From NCBI GenBank assembly GCA_045106855.1, contig JBGCFI010000013.1:1-64000 (forward strand): a DNA stretch of 64,000 nucleotides, given 5' to 3'. Position 1 is the first letter of the stretch, and the number at the start of each line of letters is the position of its first letter. The notes beneath the pieces are model-generated. The model had not been told where the DNA came from, did not search any database, and worked only from the letters and a program-made list of their open reading frames with translations. Below are positions 49,835 through 59,144 of the stretch, in pieces. The translations under genes and the position numbers were made by a program. Origin of the DNA: Granulosicoccus sp045106855 (GTDB lineage Bacteria > Pseudomonadota > Gammaproteobacteria > Granulosicoccales > Granulosicoccaceae).

Positions 49835-51820
49835 ATGACTGATTACCTCTATTGCTGTCGCTTGCGACGGATAAGCTGTAAGAGCTGGCTTGTGCTTGCA
49901 TGGCTGCTCGCCTCACCTTTGGCTGTGGCTCAGGACACAGAACAAAGCCTGGAAGAGCAACGCAATCTGTTTGTCCTTGCGCGTGCTCAATTGGCCGCGG
50001 GCGATTTAACAGGCTTTGAACAATCATCGCAGAAACTGAAAAACTACCCGTTAAGCGATTATCTGGATTTTGAACGATTGCAGAAGTCCTGGTCTGGCAC
50101 AAAGCCAACGCGACAGGCGGTCAAAGAGCTGAATGCCTTCGAAAAGCGTACGGGTCATCAATCACTCACTGGCCGGTTAACCCGGCATCTGCAGAGGCGT
50201 CTGGCAGATACGAAACAGTGGAGCCTGTTCCTGGGTGTCGGCAAATCGCGTCTGGCTGCTCGAATGCCCTGTACAACATTGCGAGCCCGATATGAAACCG
50301 GCCAAGTAAAAGGGTTTGACAAATCTGTTCTCGAACTCTGGGAAAAGCCGAAAGATCATCCGAAAATCTGCGCTGGTGTCATCAAACAGATCGAAGCCCG
50401 GAATACCCCGCCGGTGCCGGCTATCTGGGAGCGAATTTACCAGGCAATGAATGCGAATAAGCCCGCTTATGCCAAGCCGATGTTGAAGTATCTGGCTTCG
50501 GCAGATCGTAAACGCGTGCAACGCTGGATTGATACTGGCAGGAACCCGAAATCACTGCTAGTCAGCGGAGAATTGACTGAGAATACAGTACTTAATCGAA
50601 GAATAATCGCCGATCTTTTGATCGACTGGTCGCGGGAAGACACACTATCTGCCGTCGAGCACTGGTTCAGTATTCGCGATGATTACACCTTCTACGAGGA
50701 ACGATACTACGACACTCATCGAGCGCTGGTCATGCGCGCCGCCTACCGGCGATTTCCAGAGGCGCAGGCGTGGCTGGAAAACACCCGGGAGCGCGCTGGT
50801 GATCTGGAACTTGCCCAATGGCGGGTAAGAAGCGCTTTGCTTGTCGAAGACTGGAAGGCGGTGCTAGCCAATATTTCACGACTCCCCGTCCAGGAGCAGG
50901 ACGAGGATCATTGGGCGTATTGGGTAGCACGCGCAAGCGAGCAATTGGGACGCCACGAAGAGGCCCGGAAAATCTATACCGAGCTGGCCGGGCTGCAATC
51001 GTATTACGGTTTTTTGTCAGCGGATCGACTTGATCTGGACTACGCGATTTACGATCAGCCCATCAACACGGTGGCCAGCCTGCTCGATAATTTGCGCCGC
51101 GACCCGGCTTTGGTACGCGCGCGCGAGTTCGATCAGGTGGGGCTGGCCCACGAGAGCCGGCGCGAGTGGAACAACTGGCTAACCGGACGTAAGCCTGAGG
51201 AGTTGGCGGCTTCCGCTGTTTTAGGCAGTGAGTGGGAGTTGCATGATCGGGCTATCTACTCTGCGGGCCTGAGTGGCAAGGAAAATCGCCGGGCTATAAA
51301 AATACGCTTCCCCATCCTGTACCGGTCGGAGGTAGCCAAGGCTTCTTCGGAGCATGGTATCGAGCCATCATGGATATTTGGGGTAATGCGTCGCGAAAGT
51401 GCCTATATTCATGATGTCCGTTCCAGTGCTGGTGCTATCGGTCTTATGCAATTGATGCCTCGCACAGCAAAATATGTCGCTAATTTGCAAGGGCACAAAG
51501 ACTGGCGAGGAGATCTGACCGATGCTGCAACCAATATTGGCCTGGGAACGCATTATCTTCGCTATGTCATGAACAAATTTGATAATCACCAGGTGCTTGC
51601 AACTGCCAGTTACAACGCAGGTCCTCACCGTGTCGACAAATGGCTTCGAGACAATGAGACTGATGCCGATGTCTGGATTGACACCATCGTGTTCACGGAA
51701 ACACGCCGTTATGTCAGGGCTGTAATGGCTTATGCTGCTATCTACGAATACCACCTCACGGGCAAGGCGCAACGGCTTTCGCGCAAACTCACCACGGTGC
51801 CTGCGGCACCTAGTACCTGA
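49835..51820 (+). CDS. slt: Soluble lytic murein transglycosylase (Slt70-like)
   Basis: A 661-residue periplasmic enzyme that cuts the MurNAc-GlcNAc bond of peptidoglycan to give 1,6-anhydro ends. The signal peptide (about residues 1-32) ends near LAVAQD. A long alpha-superhelical U- and L-domain follows (residues 40-490). The C-terminal goose-type lysozyme domain has catalytic Glu521 in MRRESAY, then GAIGLMQLMPRTAKYVA and ASYNAGPHRVDKWL, all typical of Slt. It precedes bolA, itself linked to cell shape, by about 54 bp. Confidence 0.95.
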   Translation: MTDYLYCCRLRRISCKSWLVLAWLLASPLAVAQDTEQSLEEQRNLFVLARAQLAAGDLTGFEQSSQKLKNYPLSDYLDFERLQKSWSGTKPTRQAVKELNAFEKRTGHQSLTGRLTRHLQRRLADTKQWSLFLGVGKSRLAARMPCTTLRARYETGQVKGFDKSVLELWEKPKDHPKICAGVIKQIEARNTPPVPAIWERIYQAMNANKPAYAKPMLKYLASADRKRVQRWIDTGRNPKSLLVSGELTENTVLNRRIIADLLIDWSREDTLSAVEHWFSIRDDYTFYEERYYDTHRALVMRAAYRRFPEAQAWLENTRERAGDLELAQWRVRSALLVEDWKAVLANISRLPVQEQDEDHWAYWVARASEQLGRHEEARKIYTELAGLQSYYGFLSADRLDLDYAIYDQPINTVASLLDNLRRDPALVRAREFDQVGLAHESRREWNNWLTGRKPEELAASAVLGSEWELHDRAIYSAGLSGKENRRAIKIRFPILYRSEVAKASSEHGIEPSWIFGVMRRESAYIHDVRSSAGAIGLMQLMPRTAKYVANLQGHKDWRGDLTDAATNIGLGTHYLRYVMNKFDNHQVLATASYNAGPHRVDKWLRDNETDADVWIDTIVFTETRRYVRAVMAYAAIYEYHLTGKAQRLSRKLTTVPAAPST

Positions 51821-51874
51821 AACCACCTTGCTTGCGGTACCCTGTGTGTATTGGGTAGCGAACCGGGTGTGATT

Positions 51875-52192
51875 GTGAGCATTGCTGAACAGATTAACGA
51901 CCTCGTGGTAGAACAACTGGCGCCAGTGCGGCTGGATGTTGTTAACGAGAGCCATATGCATAATGTGCCTCCGGGCTCCGAAAGCCATTTCAAGCTGACC
52001 ATTGTCAGCGATACATTCGATGGCAAAAATCTGGTGGCCCGGCATCGCCTCATCAATAAACTTCTTGCTGATCAGCTTGCGGGTGGTGTTCATGCCTTGA
52101 GCATGCACACCTATACGCCAGCTGAATGGCATGAGCGTGGTGGTGAGGTACCTGAGTCCCCGCCGTGCATGGGCGGAAAAGCTCGCGAATGA
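51875..52192 (+). CDS. bolA: BolA family protein
   Basis: A 105-residue protein of the BolA class, which pairs with monothiol glutaredoxins in iron-sulfur trafficking and affects morphology and stress responses in E. coli. The conserved core VVNESHMHNVPPGSESHFK and RHRLINKLLADQLAGGVHAL matches E. coli BolA itself, as do HTYTPAEW and the C-terminal SPPCMGG. The frame opens with a TTG at 51851; the GTG at 51875 (VSIAEQI) agrees with homologues. Its stop overlaps the start of the next gene. Confidence 0.95.
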   Translation: MSIAEQINDLVVEQLAPVRLDVVNESHMHNVPPGSESHFKLTIVSDTFDGKNLVARHRLINKLLADQLAGGVHALSMHTYTPAEWHERGGEVPESPPCMGGKARE

Positions 52193-53640
52193 AAGGATTA
52201 ATAACCTGCTTTTTGTTTGCTTTGCTACTCTCGTCATGCAGCACGCCATCATTAAGTCCGTGGCACACGGTATCGCTGGAGTCAGATTTCACGGCCAGCA
52301 AGGAGCGCCAGTTTCAGTCACTGGATGACTACCTGCAACTGGAAGACGTCCTGTTCTCTGAGCTGGCTGAAAAGATCAACAAGGAAGTCGCCACGGGCGG
52401 TGATCATGCCATGTCCCGTTATAGTGATGGCAGTATGTCTGACCCGTTGATTCGTCAGCCGAACTGGAATAGAACATTCGAGCTGGAACCTGAGACGGTG
52501 CGCGGTGGTGTGCTGATGTTGCACGGATTAACCGATTCGCCTTACACGTTCCGGTCTCTGGCGCAGTCGTTGGTTGACAGTGGGTATCACGTTGTAGGTC
52601 TTAGGTTACCCGGTCATGGCACCGCCCCATCAGGACTCAATTCACTAAAGTGGCAGGATGCTGCTGCAGCCATCAGGGTTGCGCTACGGCATCTTGGGGA
52701 TGCTGTCGATGACAAGCCTATACATCTGTTCGGATATTCCTTTGGTGCGCCGCTTGCCGTCAACGGCGCTCTGGATGCCATGGAGCAGGATGATTTACCG
52801 GATCCGGAGAGCATCGTATTGTTATCTCCTGCAATCGGTGTCACAGGCGCTGCAAGATTTGCGGGTTTCGTGGATTCTGTTCTCTCCATTCCCGGTTTAC
52901 GCGCGCGTCGCTGGAATCGTGTGATTCCCGAATTTGATCCTTACAAATACAACTCGTTTACCTTTAATGCAGGTTCGCAAGTACATAAACTGACCAGACA
53001 TGTTGCGCGTCGCATCGAGAAACGACGCAAGCAGAATCCGGAAAATGTTTTGCCACCTACGCTTGTGTTCGGTTCTACCGTTGACGCCACGGTGTCCATC
53101 CAGTCATTGGTTGACAGGCTTCTGTCGATGGTCTCGGTGGGAGATGTTTCGGTTGGTAAACATGAGTTTGTCCTGTTTGATATCAATCGCGTCACGGCCA
53201 CATCTGAGTTGCTGATATCGAACCCGGGCCCGTTTACGGCAAGAACGATGGCACGATCAGATTTGCCATTCACCTTGTCGCTGGTGACAAATACTCAGCC
53301 AGATTCATTAGAGGTAGAAGTCCGACGTAAACCGCCTAATACCGCTAGTGTCGTTGAGGTAACTCCGCTGAATCTGGCGTGGCCTGAAGGCGTGTTCTCC
53401 TTATCGCACCTTGCGCTTCCGATTCCCACGGATGATCCTCTCTATGGGCAAGTGAAACCTGAAAACCGTAGTGATCTTTTTCTGGGTAATTCCAATTTTG
53501 TTGGAGAAACAGGCATGTTGGTGTTTCCTGCCAGCTGGTTGATGCGATTGCGTTACAACCCTTTCTACACGTATGTCGAGAAGCGTGCGCTTGGTTGGAT
53601 AACCACTATTGATACTGTTGACAGGCTTGTTCCAAACTAG
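52189..53640 (+). CDS. Alpha/beta hydrolase lipoprotein
   Basis: A 483-residue protein beginning MKGLITCFLFALLLSSCS; the lipobox LSSC puts the acylated Cys at residue 17, so it is a lipoprotein. A serine-hydrolase domain starts near residue 105 with GVLMLHGLTDSPYTFRSL, followed by LRLPGHGTAPSG and the nucleophile elbow GYSFGAP. The acid is probably the Asp in FGSTVDATVS; a catalytic His could not be placed with confidence. The last 170 residues are an extra region not recognised. The ATG overlaps the bolA stop by 4 bp. Its substrate is unknown. Confidence 0.85.
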   Translation: MKGLITCFLFALLLSSCSTPSLSPWHTVSLESDFTASKERQFQSLDDYLQLEDVLFSELAEKINKEVATGGDHAMSRYSDGSMSDPLIRQPNWNRTFELEPETVRGGVLMLHGLTDSPYTFRSLAQSLVDSGYHVVGLRLPGHGTAPSGLNSLKWQDAAAAIRVALRHLGDAVDDKPIHLFGYSFGAPLAVNGALDAMEQDDLPDPESIVLLSPAIGVTGAARFAGFVDSVLSIPGLRARRWNRVIPEFDPYKYNSFTFNAGSQVHKLTRHVARRIEKRRKQNPENVLPPTLVFGSTVDATVSIQSLVDRLLSMVSVGDVSVGKHEFVLFDINRVTATSELLISNPGPFTARTMARSDLPFTLSLVTNTQPDSLEVEVRRKPPNTASVVEVTPLNLAWPEGVFSLSHLALPIPTDDPLYGQVKPENRSDLFLGNSNFVGETGMLVFPASWLMRLRYNPFYTYVEKRALGWITTIDTVDRLVPN

Positions 53641-53748
53641 CGGGTAGTTCCTGAACGTAATGTTAGTGTGTTGAGTTTTCCCGGCTACGAAGCTGCAAAG
53701 CTCTAGCGAGTTGTTCAATCAGACTTGACTTTTGAGAGAGCTGTTTAT

Positions 53749-56700
53749 CTAGTTGCCCAAGGCTTGAGCGCATACATCAGACATGGCTGAGTGTTTGTTG
53801 TACAGGCCTTCTGCGATAAGTGTTACGCCTCCGCTGGCAACCGCTGCTGCTATGGATGCGCCAAACTGTAACAAGCCGATTTCACTTAATCTTAAGGATG
53901 GAGATTTAAGCGCCCCCTCCAGTTTTACCAGACCCGCCAGTCGATTCAAGCTGATGCCCAGACCGGTTTTGGGTTTAGGATTGAACATTAGCGCTATCGT
54001 CTCGTCTTGCAAATTGATCATGCCATCGCCAACGACGGAGAAATCATCGGCCTCTGTCGCAAAACCATACGGTGTCTGAAGAACTCCATCCTGCAGCTGA
54101 AATAATATCGAGGAGCAGCGAAGCTGCGTTCCCATAATTTGTTTGTCCGCAAACGGGTTAAGCGCATTGGCGAGTTGATCCAGAAGATCGGAAGAGAAAA
54201 TCGCCAGTACATTTTCCTTGAATAATAGATTTTCTACGTAAACTCCACCTTCACCTGTGGCACTGCCTAGAATATCGGCAATCGTCGAACCTTTGCCTGT
54301 AAAGTCAAGATTGGCCCATGTGCCACCTGTGCTCTCGAGTAGTTCAGTGCCATCGAACACCATGGCGCGCGCCAGATTAAATTCGTTAAGAGCTGCGCTG
54401 ACATCAACCGTGGCCGGCTCGGATCTTGTGTCAATGCTGACGTTAAGATCAACTTGCCCCTCATTGATCATGCCGGAAAACGGACCAACACTGAAAACAC
54501 CATCGAGTGCCTTTACATTGAATCTGGCATTTGAAATATCCAGAAGACTCGAGGTGAGACTTTGTATCTGCACATTGATATCTATGTCATCTTTGCGCAT
54601 GAATTTAATCGGTAACGTCTGAGTGGAGAGCAGGCGTGCTTTTTCCTGAGTTTGTCGCATCTTGCTACCAGCATCTGTATCAGATCCGGGTTGCTGTGCC
54701 TCGTTGTCATTGAGAAGTTTTTTGATATCAACGTTTACCAATGCAATATCACCGCGCCATTGTGTCGATTGTTCATCGCTAAAGAGGTTTAGCATAGAAA
54801 TATTGGCAAGTGCATTGTTGCCATCGACATCAATATCAGTGTTTTCAAACTGTAGGTTTTTGCCTTCGATGCGTACAGTCGTGGTGAGGCTTGCCGGAGA
54901 ATGAATGTCACTATCAAAACCCAGATCAGTGGCAAGCAAGCCAACATCGTTTGCCTGTAGATCGACATCGAACTGTAGCTTGTCGAGATATTTCAGGTTA
55001 TCAATCTTGCTGGTCAATGCGCCCGACAGATTTTCATCACTTAATGTCGCTGTAATATCATTCAAGGAAATGTCCCCGCCGACCCCCGCGAGTTGTGCTG
55101 TAGCCTTTAATGGTCCGATGCCGGGTAGTTGTCTGCCTGTCAGTGTATTTAGCCGGGTTAGTGTCTCGATCTCTGAGGTCAGGTCCAGATCGACATTGAT
55201 GTAAGGCTTTATAAAGGACTCCACAGAGCCTCTGCCGACGACGGTTACGCCATCAATTGTGGTTGATACATTGAGTTGCCTTGCCGATAAGTCCAGGGCA
55301 TTGGCACTGATCAGGTTTGTGCTTGCCTTGACTCCATCAACATCGGGCAACGTAAATCCAGTGAATAAATCCAATGCAGCAAAATTTGGCAATTCGGCAT
55401 CGGCACGCAGGCGGACTTTATCAAAACGGATCAGATCGCCGATGTTGCCGGTAACGACGGCAATACCATATTGGCTGTTGTGGCGCGCTTTCGCATCCTG
55501 CAGGAATAGTTTTCCATCTCGCCATCCCACCACACCAGTGCCCTTCATCGGGCCGATATCCGGTAGAGGTTTTCGGGTAAATGCAGATACTTCGGCCAGT
55601 GTCGACAGACTGACATCAACATCCAGGTGCATATCGTCAAAGGGTACCAGGCTCTTGATAGACCCCGCCGCACGCGCCGTTGAATTTCCGTTTAACGTTG
55701 CGTCGATATTATTCAAAGCATATTTGCCGTTCTCCCCTTGTAGCTTAGTGGTTGCCGTAATTGGGCCCCATTCAGGCGGCATGTTGGTTCCAAACAATTG
55801 CGTGACAAGTGACAGATCCGGTGTGTCCAAGCTGACTGACACATCAGCGCGTGCGGAATTTAAAATGTCAGTAACGCTGCCACTAAGCACTGCGGTAATA
55901 AACTCGGAGCTTAGTTGTGCGCTTTTCAAGTCGGCGTTGTAGACAGAGTCTGAGCCGGTCAACATTGCATTGAGTGCCAACTCACCCGGTATGCGGCGTT
56001 TTATATTAAACAGTGCAAGCAGCTGATCGGTGTCCGGTGCATTTAGCGACAAGTTAACGGCTGCACTGTTTATGGCAGGAACATCAGAAAGTTGACCTTG
56101 CGCTTCCAGCTGTAGTATTGGATCAGCGATGGTGAGTCGCAGGTCAGGGATCTGTAGTCCAGTTGCTGCAATGGTTTCCGGATTGATGGTGACGGTTGCG
56201 CTCAGATCCAACGGGCCTATGTCCGGCAGTGGACGGTTTATGACGTCTCCAAGTTGGGTGAGTGACATCAAACTAATGGCAATATCGCTATCTATCTGTT
56301 GTGTATTCCCTTGTTTGTTCAGCTGACCGTTGGCGACGACTTTTACTTCACCGGCAGTCATGTCGAGCTCATACGGCAGTAGCAGAGTATCCGTAATGCT
56401 TATCGGACCGGGCTTGGTCGTCTGAAGAGCCAACGTAGCGGATACAGGGAGAGAATTGATGCTGCCGTTCACGAGGACTTGTGGTCTCGAGTCAGTGTTG
56501 CGGTTGTTTAACAACACTTCATCGAGCATCAGTCGCTGTTCACGTGTTGTTTTCCTGTCAAGAAAAGTGAGAAGCGTATCGCGTACGTGAGTCTTGACGA
56601 TAGTGAGTCTCGACAGTGGTGGCAAGGACATAGGCTCAGATGAGAGCTGCCAGTTTTTCTCGCCGTTACTACTGACCTCAAGATGCGTTTGAATTCCCGA

Positions 56701-57018
56701 GGACGAAATATCCTCAACGACAAATTGCCCAGTCAACAATTTAGAGAGTTGTATCGAAGCGCTAATGCTATCTGCGGAAAACAGGGAATCCCGGGCTGCC
56801 CAGCTTGCATTGCTGAATGCGACGTCGGTCAGTGTCAAACGTGGATTAAGACTGCGCTCGAGCTCAAGCGTACCGATATGCAGTTGGCGTTGTGTTAAAA
56901 AATGCGTGACATTAATGACCAGTGATTTTATGTACCGGTCTGGCAACGTCGCCGTTAACACGCAGATCATTGCCGCTATCAAAACGATTCCTAAAATGCA
57001 TCTGCGTAGTAATTTCAC
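53749..57018 (-). CDS. AsmA-like repeat protein
   Basis: A 1089-residue envelope protein with one N-terminal membrane anchor (residues 5-27) and a long periplasmic part rich in beta strands. The opening LPDRYIKSLVINVT and GTLELERSLNPRLTLTDV, and the C-terminal LVKLEGALKSPSLRL, are typical of the AsmA/YdbH/YhdP group. These are bridge-like proteins implicated in moving phospholipids to the outer membrane. Six modules each carry an LPDIGP-like motif (leucine positions at 56229, 55992, 55779, 55566, 55350 and 55128), spaced 79, 71, 71, 72 and 74 residues apart. The repeats are diverged in DNA. It is transcribed alone. Confidence 0.88.
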   Translation of the reverse strand: MKLLRRCILGIVLIAAMICVLTATLPDRYIKSLVINVTHFLTQRQLHIGTLELERSLNPRLTLTDVAFSNASWAARDSLFSADSISASIQLSKLLTGQFVVEDISSSGIQTHLEVSSNGEKNWQLSSEPMSLPPLSRLTIVKTHVRDTLLTFLDRKTTREQRLMLDEVLLNNRNTDSRPQVLVNGSINSLPVSATLALQTTKPGPISITDTLLLPYELDMTAGEVKVVANGQLNKQGNTQQIDSDIAISLMSLTQLGDVINRPLPDIGPLDLSATVTINPETIAATGLQIPDLRLTIADPILQLEAQGQLSDVPAINSAAVNLSLNAPDTDQLLALFNIKRRIPGELALNAMLTGSDSVYNADLKSAQLSSEFITAVLSGSVTDILNSARADVSVSLDTPDLSLVTQLFGTNMPPEWGPITATTKLQGENGKYALNNIDATLNGNSTARAAGSIKSLVPFDDMHLDVDVSLSTLAEVSAFTRKPLPDIGPMKGTGVVGWRDGKLFLQDAKARHNSQYGIAVVTGNIGDLIRFDKVRLRADAELPNFAALDLFTGFTLPDVDGVKASTNLISANALDLSARQLNVSTTIDGVTVVGRGSVESFIKPYINVDLDLTSEIETLTRLNTLTGRQLPGIGPLKATAQLAGVGGDISLNDITATLSDENLSGALTSKIDNLKYLDKLQFDVDLQANDVGLLATDLGFDSDIHSPASLTTTVRIEGKNLQFENTDIDVDGNNALANISMLNLFSDEQSTQWRGDIALVNVDIKKLLNDNEAQQPGSDTDAGSKMRQTQEKARLLSTQTLPIKFMRKDDIDINVQIQSLTSSLLDISNARFNVKALDGVFSVGPFSGMINEGQVDLNVSIDTRSEPATVDVSAALNEFNLARAMVFDGTELLESTGGTWANLDFTGKGSTIADILGSATGEGGVYVENLLFKENVLAIFSSDLLDQLANALNPFADKQIMGTQLRCSSILFQLQDGVLQTPYGFATEADDFSVVGDGMINLQDETIALMFNPKPKTGLGISLNRLAGLVKLEGALKSPSLRLSEIGLLQFGASIAAAVASGGVTLIAEGLYNKHSAMSDVCAQALGN

Positions 57019-57248
57019 TTTTTTCTCAACAGGTACAAATAATGTTATTCAGGTCCGCGTGATGCTTCCGCGGCGTATTCGTGAGCGGCTGTTTTTCAGA
57101 CGTTTTTCTGAACTTTACTCCCAGGGGTGCGATGTCTGATTGGGTCATGTCGAAAAAAACACCATGCAAAATAGTGTGATGCCTGTCCTTGTCAAATCGT
57201 AAGCGCTATGTCGGCGATTAATCATGTTACTGTTTAGAAGGAGACCAG
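57019..57248. other. Intergenic stretch upstream of the AsmA-like gene
   Basis: No gene, RNA or known operator is recognised. It should hold the promoter of the minus-strand AsmA-like gene and that of the plus-strand unit starting near 57249. The only structure noted is a small 6-bp inverted repeat, TTCAGA with TCTGAA, at 57096-57113. Confidence 0.5.
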
Positions 57249-57410
57249 TTGCAAATTCAGGCAGTGTGCTTATGGAATAGTTCCAGAGCCGATGGGTATG
57301 GTTCAAGGCTAATGAGTTCACTATGCACCTGGTTGGTCTTAGGCATCAATATAGTATTATTTTTGCGTTTCCTGTCGTCCGGGGTATTGCTAATGATTAA
57401 AGGGATATAG
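57249..57410 (+). CDS. Possible small membrane protein (53 residues)
   Basis: An open frame of 53 codons starting with TTG, preceded by AGGAG at the ideal distance of 5-6 nt. The product starts MQIQAVCLWNSSRADGYGS and continues with a hydrophobic helix (WLVLGINIVLFLRFL), so it could be a single-pass membrane peptide. It ends 2 bp before the ATG of the lipoprotein gene, the spacing expected for coupled translation. No homologue is recognised. It could equally be a leader peptide or a chance frame; the ribosome site and spacing are the evidence in favour. Confidence 0.35.
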   Translation: MQIQAVCLWNSSRADGYGSRLMSSLCTWLVLGINIVLFLRFLSSGVLLMIKGI

Positions 57411-57412
57411 AT

Positions 57413-57883
57413 ATGTTTCGAGTAGCGATAGTTGTCTTGCTGGCGTTGAACCTGGGAGGATGTGCCGGCACAGTGGGTTCCATGGTTCGCGAGGCAGATA
57501 AAGACCCGGCATTTAGTTTTGATGGGAATTATCTAATGACTGTTGACCATCCTGGTGGTCGGCAGGAAATGGGGTCTGGCTGGTATATCGATTGCTCGGG
57601 AACTAGACTTGAAAGCCCGTTAACCATTGCCAATAGCGAAATTTCCTGGCAAGCGGGGCCGGAATCCGTTGTTAATGGCTTTATCGATTCAAACGGTAAG
57701 TTCAGACTCGAGCAATTGCTGGAAGATGACATCAGAAGTGATTCTACTTTGTCTGACGGCTCAATCACTCTCATACTTCAAGGTGATGTCAGCGGTGACG
57801 TTATGAAGGGCTTGTTGGTTTATGGTGTTGCACAATTCACCAAGAAAGGGTGTTCTTACCCAGTGTCGTATAGCAAGGGCTAA
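57413..57883 (+). CDS. Hypothetical lipoprotein
   Basis: A 156-residue protein starting MFRVAIVVLLALNLGGCAG; the lipobox LGGC gives a lipidated Cys17. The mature part is small and soluble, with two further cysteines (DCSGT and KKGCSYP) that may form a disulfide. The FDGNYLMTVDHPGG and ITLILQGDVSGDVMKG segments suggest a beta-barrel-like fold, but no family was recognised. It is followed by a convergent lipase-like gene with a 4-bp overlap of stop codons. The ribosome site AAAGGGAT precedes the ATG. Confidence 0.75.
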   Translation: MFRVAIVVLLALNLGGCAGTVGSMVREADKDPAFSFDGNYLMTVDHPGGRQEMGSGWYIDCSGTRLESPLTIANSEISWQAGPESVVNGFIDSNGKFRLEQLLEDDIRSDSTLSDGSITLILQGDVSGDVMKGLLVYGVAQFTKKGCSYPVSYSKG

Positions 57884-58680
57884 CAGTCAAAGTATTGTGA
57901 CCTTGCCGAATTAAAAGCCCCAGTTGCCAGATAGGTCTGGACTTCGGCAACCACTCGTGCATCCTTCATGATGAATGGATGCGCAATGGGAAACAGCAGT
58001 TTTGCACACATGCCATCTACGCTTGTGCTGCTAACCGATACCTTGCCATCATCCGGATTGGGTAAGGACAAGGAAAGAATCAGATTGATGCTCGATGTGC
58101 CAGCGATGATGGCGGTATCAACGCGCACGGGTCCGAGGTTTTTGGGTACGCTGTTTTCATCGGTACCGAGTTGTGAGCCGGCAGGGCCGAAAAACAGTGA
58201 AAATCCTGGTACGTTGCGGTAAGTATCTGTAATTTCACTACCTTGATTGGGCGGCGCCAGCATAACCAGGCGTCCAATGTCAGGTATGTCGTTGTTTTGC
58301 AGATAATGCCGGACGAGGATGCCCCCCAGCGAATGTGTCACGAAGTGAATGCGTTTTGATCCCTGGTCACGACATGCTTGAAGTACCGAGGGAAGAACGG
58401 AGGCGCTCAGTTCCTCAATGGGAAAGCGTCTGGAAGGATAGGATTGATTGACGACAAGATACCCTTGCCGCAAAAATGCATCTTGCATCGGGTTCATGGA
58501 AGAATGGCTCCTTGCCAGGCCATGCAACAGGATGACGCACTCTCCGGGTACTGCCGTGTCCATTAACTGGTTTTCTGGGGCCAGCGGAATGGCGCACGCA
58601 CTAACCGACAGGGCTACGACAAGTATCAGGTGCCGGCTCTTCGCTCGAAATCGAAGAAGCTGACGATAATGAGAATTCAT
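57880..58680 (-). CDS. Lipase-like alpha/beta hydrolase, probable lipoprotein
   Basis: A 266-residue protein. The N-terminus has basic residues and then the hydrophobic LILVVALSVSAC, a plausible lipobox (VSAC) near residue 29. The enzyme core shows VILLHGLARSHSSM (oxyanion-hole region), QSYPSR, and the nucleophile elbow VTHSLGGILVRHYL, followed by APPNQGSEI. This layout is common in small bacterial lipases/esterases of the PGAP1-like or triacylglycerol-lipase type. The His is probably in the C-terminal LLFPIAHPFIMK segment. It converges with the preceding lipoprotein gene (4-bp overlap) and diverges from the BON lipoprotein. Confidence 0.85.
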   Translation of the reverse strand: MNSHYRQLLRFRAKSRHLILVVALSVSACAIPLAPENQLMDTAVPGECVILLHGLARSHSSMNPMQDAFLRQGYLVVNQSYPSRRFPIEELSASVLPSVLQACRDQGSKRIHFVTHSLGGILVRHYLQNNDIPDIGRLVMLAPPNQGSEITDTYRNVPGFSLFFGPAGSQLGTDENSVPKNLGPVRVDTAIIAGTSSINLILSLSLPNPDDGKVSVSSTSVDGMCAKLLFPIAHPFIMKDARVVAEVQTYLATGAFNSARSQYFDC

Positions 58681-58793
58681 CTGCGATCGAAATCCAGTCG
58701 CTAAATTAACAAGGTAGAATCAGCACAAAGAGCGCCTGATTTGTTCGTTGATTAGATCTAAACTATCATCATCCAGTCAATTTAGAGGAAATA

Positions 58794-59144
58794 GTGTTGA
58801 AAAATTCAATACAACGAGTATCCGTGCTCATTATGGCCTGCGCCATGGTGTTTCTGGCAGGATGTGGTGCAAGTGGCCCCACCATTATCACTGATACTGA
58901 CCATAAGGTGAACGTCCTGACATCCCTGTCCGATACCAAGCCACTGTCGGTATTGGTACGTCGTGCGCTCAAGAAAAACGGACAGACGGTTGTATCCACT
59001 ATCAAGGTCAGTCAGGATAGTGAAGACACCGTAAAACTCTCGGGTTTTGTAAATGACGATGCTGTCAGGCAAGAGGCTGAGCGCGTTGCCTATTCAGTTG
59101 ACGGTGTGCGCTTCGTCGTCAACAATCTTAATTTGCGTAATTAA
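58794..59144 (+). CDS. BON-domain lipoprotein
   Basis: A 116-residue protein with a lipobox FLAGC near residue 24, so it is lipidated and probably attached to the outer membrane. The C-terminal half is a BON domain: VKLSGFVNDDAVRQEAERVA followed by VDGVRFVVNNL, as in OsmY- and DolP-related proteins that bind phospholipid or outer-membrane partners. The GTG at 58794 and the TTG at 58797 are both possible starts; GAGGAA lies just upstream. Its stop overlaps that of the convergent phosphoesterase gene by 4 bp. A single BON domain distinguishes it from two-domain DolP. Confidence 0.85.
   Translation: MLKNSIQRVSVLIMACAMVFLAGCGASGPTIITDTDHKVNVLTSLSDTKPLSVLVRRALKKNGQTVVSTIKVSQDSEDTVKLSGFVNDDAVRQEAERVAYSVDGVRFVVNNLNLRN

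Noticed and set aside
55259..55942. 227-codon open frame on the plus strand opposite the AsmA-like gene
   Set aside because: Low-complexity Ser/Thr/Pro composition, no ribosome site, and complete overlap with the coherent AsmA-like repeat protein.
55128..56229. Tandem DNA repeat or CRISPR-like array in the AsmA-like gene
   Set aside because: The periodicity exists only at protein level; DNA copies are diverged and there are no identical repeats with spacers.
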